Of a DNA stretch of 34,417 nucleotides, positions 7,772 through 13,122 are shown piece after piece (within the stretch, counting starts at the first letter, position 1; every line of letters begins with the position of its first letter). Source of the DNA: Geomicrobium halophilum (GTDB lineage: Bacteria > Bacillota > Bacilli > Bacillales > Marinococcaceae). Location of the stretch: NCBI RefSeq assembly GCF_014207655.1, contig NZ_JACHHJ010000005.1, positions 1-34,417 of the forward strand, in the 5' to 3' direction. Under the pieces are notes generated by a model. The model searched no databases. It saw only the letters and a program-made list of their open reading frames with translations, and was not told the DNA's origin. A program made the position numbers and the translations under genes.

Positions 7772-9121
7772 ATGGGCATTATTGCTCTGATTATTTTTGT
7801 AAGCGCATTAATTATTTGGGGCGTCAAATTAAGAAGAAACTTAGGTGAAGGAGCCTTAGTTGGATTTCTAGCCATTGTTCCATTGGGAGGAATTGAAGCG
7901 CCCTCCTTATTTCTTGAAGGGCTTACATTTGCATCTACATTTTCCGTTTTGTATGCTGCTATTGCCTTTGTTTTTATGGCTTATGTGATTGATAAATTAG
8001 GAATTGTCGATCGTTTATTAGCTATTTTAAACTCTTTAGTCGGAAAACTTCCCGGAGCACCGGCCCTTATGGACCTGTTTGGGTCTACTGCATTGGGAAC
8101 GTTATCAGGTGGTGACTCCGGAAACACTGCAGCCACAGGCTCTATTACAGGGCCATGGATGCTTCGAAGTAAGTGGGAAAAAGACAAAGCTGCTATGACT
8201 ATGGTAGGGAACGGTGGACTAGCTTCTGTTTTCCCGCCAACGACCTCCATGTTTATCGTATTAGGGTTTGCGCCTGTGGCCGCGGCAATTACCACTGGAG
8301 AATACTTTTTAGCTTTATTCGTAGCAGGTGTATATCAGCTTCTGCATCGTTTAATATTGATTGGATTCTTTGTGAAAAAACAAAATATCAAAGCGTTTCC
8401 TTCAGAATCTTTGTTTCCTTTAAGTGTATCATTCAAAAATGGATGGACGTCTTTGCTACTTTATGTTGGGGCAATTATTCCTTTAGTCATTACGATTGGT
8501 CCTTTAGCAGATTGGCTGAGTGGAATTCCAACGCTTGGCGAAGAGGCTTTAGATAGTATTGATATCGTGATGTGGATTCCTACATTAATGATTATCCTTG
8601 CCTTTTTAATTGGTAGAAAAGCTTTACCCAAATCACCCTCTGAATTCTCGGAATTTATCAGAAAATCGATCCCGCGTTTTACTACTATTGGTGCCTTAAT
8701 ATTTTTTGCGGTTGCTGCAAGTGAAGTATTAACTGAATTAGGGTTATCTGATAATATTGCGCAATTCATGGATACTGTGAACGCACCCGCTTGGCTTACA
8801 GTCATTATCCTAGGGATAGGAGTTACAATAATCGCAGGTCCATTGACTTCAACCGGTACGTTAACCGCGGTAGGATTGGTTTCTTATGAAATATTAGTAG
8901 CGGCTGGCTTTTCGCCTTTAATTTCGGCTGTAGTTGTACTGACTTTTGCATCCACTTCTGCGCAAATGCCGCCGGCATCCGGTTCCATCTATATTGCTTC
9001 CGGAATTGTTGGAGCGAAGCCTGAAAATATATTTGTACGACTTATACTTTATTATGCCTTGCCGGTTATTTTAATAGGCTGGTTGATTGCTATGGGTATA
9101 TTACCAATACCAGGTCAATAA
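7772..9121 (+). CDS. TRAP-type permease, large (DctM-like) subunit
   Basis: The 449-residue, highly hydrophobic protein has about 12 membrane segments. It contains GTLSGGDSGNTAATGSITGPWM and GGLASVFPPTTSMFIVLG, which match the conserved motifs of DctM large subunits, where small residues and a PP pair lie in the re-entrant hairpins. The second repeat (SAQMPPASGSIYIASG) mirrors the first. TRAP systems import organic acids with sodium, using a periplasmic or lipid-anchored binding protein; none is encoded nearby. The substrate is probably the hydroxy acid handled by the two preceding enzymes (inference). SD GGAGGGG lies at 7761-7767, just before ATG. Confidence 0.8.
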   Translation: MGIIALIIFVSALIIWGVKLRRNLGEGALVGFLAIVPLGGIEAPSLFLEGLTFASTFSVLYAAIAFVFMAYVIDKLGIVDRLLAILNSLVGKLPGAPALMDLFGSTALGTLSGGDSGNTAATGSITGPWMLRSKWEKDKAAMTMVGNGGLASVFPPTTSMFIVLGFAPVAAAITTGEYFLALFVAGVYQLLHRLILIGFFVKKQNIKAFPSESLFPLSVSFKNGWTSLLLYVGAIIPLVITIGPLADWLSGIPTLGEEALDSIDIVMWIPTLMIILAFLIGRKALPKSPSEFSEFIRKSIPRFTTIGALIFFAVAASEVLTELGLSDNIAQFMDTVNAPAWLTVIILGIGVTIIAGPLTSTGTLTAVGLVSYEILVAAGFSPLISAVVVLTFASTSAQMPPASGSIYIASGIVGAKPENIFVRLILYYALPVILIGWLIAMGILPIPGQ

Positions 9122-9134
9122 GGACGGTGATAAA

Positions 9135-9362
9135 ATGCAAAAGATGTTGGAAAGACTATTTACGATCAGCTTAGTATTATCTTTAACCCTTGCATTCCTT
9201 ATGATATTGTTACAAATGATTGGTTTAGTCATTGGAGATGGTCAATTGATGGTTCAGGCCAGTGAATGGCTAACGCAGCCGACCATCATTTTAGCTGCTG
9301 TTTTCTCAGGCATTGCTTTTATTTTAGGGTACTTTCCAAAATACCGGGAAAGCAAGGGTTAA
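9135..9362 (+). CDS. Small two-helix membrane protein, TRAP accessory
   Basis: The 75-residue protein has two membrane segments (about 8-31 and 47-66) joined by a short polar loop. It starts 13 bases after the permease stop with SD AGGACGGTGA. Position and size suggest an accessory subunit like a reduced DctQ, but at 75 residues it is much smaller than classical DctQ. I do not recognise the family. Confidence 0.7.
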   Translation: MQKMLERLFTISLVLSLTLAFLMILLQMIGLVIGDGQLMVQASEWLTQPTIILAAVFSGIAFILGYFPKYRESKG

Positions 9363-9374
9363 TGAGCGGAGTAG

Positions 9375-9545
9375 AAGGTATACCAACGGACCACCAGAAT
9401 GTGTACTTACTAAAAGTACAGTTCACTTAAGCAAGGTGACTATCCCATTAAGCTTGTAGGGCTCGGGGTAGTCACTTTTTTCATTGTCATCATTTTGTAG
9501 CAATGAAATAGACGTGTGTCAAAATCGCTTCGCATTTAAATGCAC
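9375..9545 (-). pseudogene. Decayed type I toxin-antitoxin element (copy C)
   Basis: The plus strand keeps the antisense body (GTACAGTTCACTTAAGCAAGGTGAC) and its terminator, stem GTGACTATCCC / GGGGTAGTCAC plus T6, at 9434-9481. The minus strand encodes only the toxin C-terminal part (AILTHVYFIATK then stops); the MTVYEALML start is gone. It lies between the TRAP operon and the Uma2 gene, where no other gene is seen. Confidence 0.6.
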
Positions 9546-9630
9546 GCCTCATCAGCATCGCCGATAACATCCGATTGAAGCATTTGTAGTGGGTGAAAAA
9601 ATTCGCAGGCAGCTTTGGGTGGCGTCTGTA

Positions 9631-9639
9631 TGATATAAT
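9631..9639 (+). promoter_or_regulatory. Extended -10 promoter element of the Uma2 gene
   Basis: TGA-TATAAT is an extended -10 (TGnTATAAT) located 25 bases before the chosen start. No good -35 is seen, which is common for extended -10 promoters. Confidence 0.5.
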
Positions 9640-9663
9640 GGTCAAAAACAGGTGGTGATGATA

Positions 9664-10242
9664 TTGTCAATGCCACAAGAATACACAAATGGATCATCTT
9701 CTTATGCCGACTATTTGCAATGGGACGAAGATTTTCGATGCGAAGCATTTGATGGTGTGATTGTGAAAATGACACCATCACCCACTCCCGGGCATCAAGA
9801 AATTCAGCTAGAGCTAAGCGTGGAATTTGGTACATTTCTACGAGGGAAAGAATGCAAGCTTTTTACCGCACCTTTAGATGTTTGCTTATTCGCAACGTCG
9901 GAAACACCGAATGAAGAGATAAAAAATTGGGTTCAACCCGATTTGATGATCGTCTGTGACCCAAAAAAGATCGAGGAAAAGCGAATCATTGGCGCACCTG
10001 ACCTGGTTATTGAGATCCTTTCACCGGCTACAGCACGCATTGATCGTTTGACAAAGTATCATAAGTACGAAGAAGCCGGTGTTAAGGAATACTGGGTTGT
10101 AGATCCGCATCACGAAACGGTGGAGGTTTTTGTTCTTCAAGATCAATCATTCGAGCGAACAAATGTTTTTACAAAAAGCGATGCCGTAAAGGTGAGTCTT
10201 TTCCCGGATTTTGAAGTACCGTTGAATAAAATTTTTCCATGA
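9664..10242 (+). CDS. Uma2-family (DUF820) PD-(D/E)xK nuclease-like protein
   Basis: The product of about 192 residues shows the Uma2 pattern: YADYLQWDEDFRCEAFDGVIVKM at the N-terminus, VQPDLMIVCD, then APDLVIEILSPATARIDRLTKYHKYEEAGVKEYWVVDP. The Asp, Glu and Lys residues are those of a restriction-endonuclease-like fold. Uma2 proteins are widespread and multicopy in cyanobacteria and some Firmicutes, and their role is unproven. AGGTGGTG (9650-9657) fits a TTG start at 9664; ATG 9670 or upstream GTG codons are alternatives. A small hairpin terminator follows the stop. Confidence 0.85.
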   Translation: MSMPQEYTNGSSSYADYLQWDEDFRCEAFDGVIVKMTPSPTPGHQEIQLELSVEFGTFLRGKECKLFTAPLDVCLFATSETPNEEIKNWVQPDLMIVCDPKKIEEKRIIGAPDLVIEILSPATARIDRLTKYHKYEEAGVKEYWVVDPHHETVEVFVLQDQSFERTNVFTKSDAVKVSLFPDFEVPLNKIFP

Positions 10243-10270
10243 GCACCCGCCTCAATGGGGTGTTTTTAAT
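10243..10270 (+). terminator. Terminator after the Uma2 gene
   Basis: CACCC pairs with GGGTG across a 9-base loop and is followed by five T residues. The stem is short, so it may be only moderately efficient. Confidence 0.55.
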
Positions 10271-10337
10271 CCCGTGAGGATTTGCTTCGAGTGAGTAAAA
10301 GTCGATGTGTGAAAAAATGAGCTCGGGTTATAAATAA

Positions 10338-10375
10338 AGCTATCCTGCTAAAGATGCTGCAAGGATAGCTTTTGT
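10338..10375. terminator. Bidirectional terminator between convergent genes
   Basis: AAAGCTATCCT pairs with AGGATAGCTTT over about 10 bp, with A/T-rich flanks on both sides. It can end transcription of the minus-strand SDR gene as well as read-through from the Uma2 gene. Confidence 0.75.
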
Positions 10376-10404
10376 CGTGTCTTTTCCCAAGGCTTTCTCC
10401 CATA

Positions 10405-11166
10405 CTAAAACGCAGCACTCCAGCCTCCGTCAGCTGGGATAACCGCCCCGTTCAGAAAGCTGGAATCATCCGAGGCTAAAAACAAGGCAACATTCGCAAT
10501 TTCCTCCGATGTACCCGTTCGAGGCATGACCGATTGGGGTATTTTCGTACGTTCCATACCGAATTGGCTTACCCCTGTCATAGATGCGCTAATATTTGTT
10601 TCGACGCCGCCCGGTGCAATCGCATTGCAGCGAATCCCTTTGTCGGCATACATATATCCTGTATTTTTTGTCAGCCCCACAACAGCATGTTTGGATGCCG
10701 TATAAATGGCACCTGAATGCGCCCCGTTTAACCCGCCGGATGAAGCTGTATTGATAATTACCCCATCCCCCTTTTCCAGAAAAATAGGCATTGCCTTGAG
10801 GGTCGCACGCATTACTGCTTTTGTATTGACATCAAAAACGAGCTCCCATTTATCATCATCAATCTCGCCAACCGGTTCAAATCCATCCATAATCCCCGCA
10901 TTGTTCACCAAAATATCCAATGTACCGAATTCCTTCACTGCCGTATCGATCATATTGTCGATATCCGCTGATTCTGCTACGTTTGCTTTGACTGCTTTTG
11001 CCTGTCCACCAGATGAAACGATCCCTTGAACAACTTCATCGGCACCTTCCTGATTAAGGTCGACAACAACAACTTTTGCACCTTCATTCGCATACAAAGT
11101 CGCAATCGCCTTTCCCATTCCAGACGCTGCCCCGGTAACAACAGCAACTTTTTTGTCCAATTTCAT
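10405..11166 (-). CDS. SDR-family NAD(P)-dependent oxidoreductase
   Basis: The 253-residue classical SDR has TGAASGMG (11-18), NNAG (88-91), a Ser near 142 and YTASK (Tyr155, Lys159), and ends in PADGGWSAAF. The Asp at the end of beta-2 (VVVVDL) favours NAD(H). The substrate is unknown. ATG 11166 is preferred over the in-frame ATG 11181 because GGAGGCGATC lies between them as the SD. It is a single-gene unit with its own terminator. It belongs to a different SDR branch from the gene at 3206. Confidence 0.92.
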   Translation of the reverse strand: MKLDKKVAVVTGAASGMGKAIATLYANEGAKVVVVDLNQEGADEVVQGIVSSGGQAKAVKANVAESADIDNMIDTAVKEFGTLDILVNNAGIMDGFEPVGEIDDDKWELVFDVNTKAVMRATLKAMPIFLEKGDGVIINTASSGGLNGAHSGAIYTASKHAVVGLTKNTGYMYADKGIRCNAIAPGGVETNISASMTGVSQFGMERTKIPQSVMPRTGTSEEIANVALFLASDDSSFLNGAVIPADGGWSAAF

Positions 11167-11277
11167 GCTGATCGCCTCCATTTTGCAGTTTTTCTACCAC
11201 ACCTATAGTATACAATAGTTCCCCGACTGCTGGCTGAGAGATGGGAGATCGTTGATAAGTTTTCGAGGATTTCAATA

Positions 11278-11313
11278 TAAAAAAAGCCGCTGGTGGCTAC
11301 TGCACCAACGATC
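11278..11313 (-). terminator. Minus-strand terminator, probable toxin-element relic
   Basis: On the minus strand GTTGGTG and CCACCAGC form a stem followed by seven T residues. It closely resembles the terminators of the toxin mRNAs at 11553 and 17368, so it may be the last trace of another copy. Confidence 0.5.
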
Positions 11314-11382
11314 CAATCAGCAATTGCGGACATTCAGTGGTACCAATTGTGGGTCAAAAAAGAAATGTCAAAGAGAGCTGAC

Positions 11383-11437
11383 GCATCTTTTTTAAAAAAA
11401 GACAGGAACGCTTTCGCTTCTGCGAAGAGTCCTGCCA
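11383..11437 (-). terminator. Strong minus-strand hairpin terminator
   Basis: On the minus strand GGCAGGACTCTTCGC pairs, with few mismatches, with GCGAAAGCGTTCCTGTC around a four-base loop, followed by a run of T. No minus-strand gene is seen immediately upstream other than toxin A. Confidence 0.55.
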
Positions 11438-11448
11438 ATCGTTGTAAG

Positions 11449-11478
11449 TTTCACTCACCGCATATGCGGTGAGTGAAA
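11449..11478. repeat. 30-bp perfect palindrome
   Basis: Two 15-base halves, TTTCACTCACCGCAT and its exact complement, meet with no spacer. A second perfect palindrome, TTTCATGAAA, follows at 11485-11494. Neither is followed by a T run on the plus strand. It could be a dimeric protein site or a cruciform-forming element. It lies just upstream of the antisense-RNA promoter at 11501. Confidence 0.6.
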
Positions 11479-11500
11479 ATCATGTTTCATGAAAAGAATG

Positions 11501-11530
11501 TTTACTTTTAGCAACTGTACATAGTATAAT
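11501..11530 (+). promoter_or_regulatory. Promoter of antisense RNA A
   Basis: TTTACT (11501-11506) and TATAAT (11525-11530) are 18 bases apart. The sequence CATAGTATAAT is shared with the promoter of copy B at 17335-17345. Confidence 0.6.
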
Positions 11531-11536
11531 GATTGC

Positions 11537-11678
11537 AAAGAAGGAATAATCTAAAAAAGACCGCTAGTGCTCCAACACCAACGGTCCCAACAGAACTTGT
11601 ACTCACTTAAAGTGCAGTTCACCAGGAAAGGTGACTACCCCTTCAAGCTTGTGGTGCTCGGGGGAGTCACTTTTTTTT
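11537..11678 (+). ncRNA. Antisense antitoxin RNA A (RatA-like arrangement)
   Basis: The predicted plus-strand transcript, about 140 nt, runs from the promoter at 11501-11530 to a rho-independent terminator made of GTGACTACCCC (11631-11641), GGGGGAGTCAC (11660-11670) and T8. It is complementary to the 3' half of the toxin A message. This is the txpA/RatA layout of Bacillus subtilis, where the antisense RNA overlaps the toxin 3' end. The primary sequence is conserved in copy B. Confidence 0.6.
11553..11586 (-). terminator. Terminator of toxin A mRNA
   Basis: On the minus strand GACCG..GTG and CAC..CGGTC form a hairpin followed by T6. The counterpart in copy B lies at 17368-17400. Confidence 0.6.
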
Positions 11679-11842
11679 ACTATCAGAAATAAAAATTTAT
11701 GGATGATAGCATAAGAAAAGACTTCGGCTTTCGCCATAATTGGCGAAAGCCAAGTTTTTCTAACATTGTCCTCTTTTTTTGCCATGAAATAGACGAGCGT
11801 CGAAATAGCTGTGCAGAGCATCAGCGCTTCATACACTGTCAT
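11603..11842 (-). CDS. Holin-like type I toxin A, C-terminus altered by an insertion
   Basis: The first 26 residues (MTVYEALMLCTAISTLVYFM..) match the putative holin-like / TxpA-BsrG class of small membrane toxins: a short N-terminal head, one membrane helix and a charged tail. AGGAGGTGA precedes ATG 11842. Compared with toxin B, an 85-bp segment (11679-11763) is inserted after the codons for AKKEDN. Because 85 is not a multiple of three, the normal stop is bypassed and the frame runs on to 79 residues through what is 3' untranslated sequence in copy B. The tail is therefore probably an artefact of the insertion, and toxicity may be changed. Antisense RNA A covers the 3' half. Confidence 0.6.
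   Translation of the reverse strand: MTVYEALMLCTAISTLVYFMAKKEDNVRKTWLSPIMAKAEVFSYAIIHKFLFLIVKKSDSPEHHKLEGVVTFPGELHFK
11679..11763. mobile_element. 85-bp palindrome-bearing insertion in toxin A
   Basis: Alignment of the two toxin cassettes shows this block only in copy A. It contains a perfect 10-bp inverted repeat, GGCTTTCGCC (11726-11735) and GGCGAAAGCC (11742-11751), extended by CTT/AAG. On the minus strand the ends read TTAGAAA and TTTCTGA, weakly inverted. It may be a tiny non-autonomous element or a REP-like palindrome. Confidence 0.4.
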
Positions 11843-11981
11843 AAGCGATCACCTCCTCTCACCCATAAGAGATGGGAAGAAAGGAAGGTGAACTGCACCC
11901 CGAGCACATTCTGTTGTTATTGTAGTATATCATTAAACTCTAGTCATTTGGATATAAATTCTAGCAAATATTAGTAGTAAT

Positions 11982-12039
11982 ACCCCCCTTTTTTCTTCAA
12001 AAGTGTTGATATCCCTATCGAGAAGAAAAAAATAGGGGG
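11982..12039 (+). promoter_or_regulatory. Leader hairpin that sequesters the SD of winged-helix gene 2
   Basis: CCCCC-TTTTTT-CTTC (11983-11998) pairs with GAAG-A7-TAGGGGG (12022-12039) with only a two-base bulge and a 23-base loop. The AGGGGG inside the right arm is the SD for GTG 12047, so the folded RNA would be closed to ribosomes. The design matches 1658-1715. Confidence 0.6.
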
Positions 12040-12046
12040 CTATTTT

Positions 12047-12931
12047 GTGCATCCATTTCTAAGCAATGCCGATCTCTGCTCATACAAATCGCTGTCGCCA
12101 TTCACGAATGTAGGAGAACTTAACCGGGCGATTCGCAGGCACTTATACGTCCATTCACACGAATTAACAGAAAATGCCGTCGCTGTTTTCAAATTGATTG
12201 CTCGTCATGCAGTGAAGACCGTCGGTGTGGCTTTTTTAAAATATGAAGTCATGGCCGCTCAAGTCGGCGTTTCGTCCTCAACGGTCAAGCGGATCATTCG
12301 TGTACTTAAAGAGCGGCAGATGATCGAAGTTCATCGCACGGTGAGACAGCGCGGTAAGGTGCGTGGCGGGTACGGCCATAACGTGTTTGTCATCGTTGAT
12401 CCATCGACTGATCCGTCGGAAATGAACCATCGATCAATCCCGGAAAATACTGATGCATCAAACGTTCAGCCTGAACAAAAAGAAAACGAAGCTTTGTCTT
12501 TTGAAGCAAACTCCCTTTCAGAGAAAAAAGAACCCATTCGTAATACACGTAAAGCCGTCGCGAATGAAAAATTCGACGCATCATTCGTCCCGACCCATGT
12601 CCCCCCCCTCTTCGTTACAGCGGCTAAACCTTTTTATGACGCGGAAGGTATTTATAGACTCTGGGGTCGCGCGGTAAGCGCATATAAATATATCAACACC
12701 GATGCCGATCCCATGGAAGAAGCCATTGTACATTCGATTGTGCAGGCGTTTAAAGGCGCGATGTTTATGCAAAAAACCGGCCGTTTGCGCGGTTCATTAG
12801 CAGGCTACTTTTACGGCGCGTGCAAACGGATTTTTGAACGGGTCTATGAAGAGGAACTCGACGAATTATGGCAAGAACGAATGCACAACATCAGGGAAGG
12901 AGATTTACCGGCTTGGTTGACGGCAGAGTGA
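12047..12931 (+). CDS. Winged-helix DNA-binding protein, paralogue 2
   Basis: The 294-residue paralogue of the protein at 1726 is similar from end to end. Its winged helix spans about 35-115 (HELTENAVAVFKLIARHAVK, AAQVGVSSSTVKRIIRVLKERQMIEVHR, basic wing RQRGKVRGGYGHN). A Ser/Glu/Lys-rich linker follows, then the conserved C-terminal block (LWGRAVSAYK, FMQKTGRLRGSLAGYFYG). The function is unknown; the N-terminus resembles replication-initiator or transcription-factor winged helices. The start is GTG with the SD inside the leader hairpin. It lies between toxin cassette A and mcrB, but the mcr operon has its own promoter module at 13029, so the two are probably transcribed separately. Confidence 0.8.
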   Translation: MHPFLSNADLCSYKSLSPFTNVGELNRAIRRHLYVHSHELTENAVAVFKLIARHAVKTVGVAFLKYEVMAAQVGVSSSTVKRIIRVLKERQMIEVHRTVRQRGKVRGGYGHNVFVIVDPSTDPSEMNHRSIPENTDASNVQPEQKENEALSFEANSLSEKKEPIRNTRKAVANEKFDASFVPTHVPPLFVTAAKPFYDAEGIYRLWGRAVSAYKYINTDADPMEEAIVHSIVQAFKGAMFMQKTGRLRGSLAGYFYGACKRIFERVYEEELDELWQERMHNIREGDLPAWLTAE

Positions 12932-12939
12932 AAAATATT

Positions 12940-13010
12940 TACTTTTAGCAACTGAGCATAAAAAGTGTAGTTCACCTAGTAAGTTAATCACCTGTCAGCG
13001 GGATTTTTCA
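12940..13010 (+). pseudogene. Antitoxin-RNA gene fossil (copy F)
   Basis: The string TTTACTTTTAGCAACT, identical to the antisense promoter region at 11501, is here joined to AAGTGTAGTTCACCTAG..TTAATCACC. That matches the antisense RNA body with the segment between deleted. No toxin reading frame remains. Confidence 0.45.
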
Positions 13011-13028
13011 TATTTATTTTTTCACTCC

Positions 13029-13059
13029 TGACAGAAGTTGTCAGGGGAGTTTTTATAAT
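13029..13059 (+). promoter_or_regulatory. Shared defence promoter module, mcrBC copy
   Basis: The palindrome TGACA-N5-TGTCA (13029-13043) is followed after exactly 10 bases by TATAAT (13054-13059). The same arrangement occurs at 17793-17823 and 19177-19207. CTGACA would act as a -35 with a 20-base spacer, longer than usual, as in promoters that need an activator. In this copy the palindrome extends (CTCC..GGGGAG) and is followed by T5, so it could also terminate transcription from the preceding gene. Confidence 0.6.
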
Positions 13060-13122
13060 AGAAATATAGATGCTTCACCGTGTATGATCATAAATAGAGG
13101 AAAGAAACGGAGGTTACAAATA

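Noticed and set aside
9536-9835. Minus-strand 99-codon frame overlapping the Uma2 gene
   Set aside because: Antisense to a well-supported Uma2 reading frame and lacking an SD.
13022-13055. Simple terminator of winged-helix gene 2
   Set aside because: A stem with T5 is present and could also terminate, but the core dyad and its 10-base distance to TATAAT recur at two other promoters without T runs, so a regulatory role explains more.
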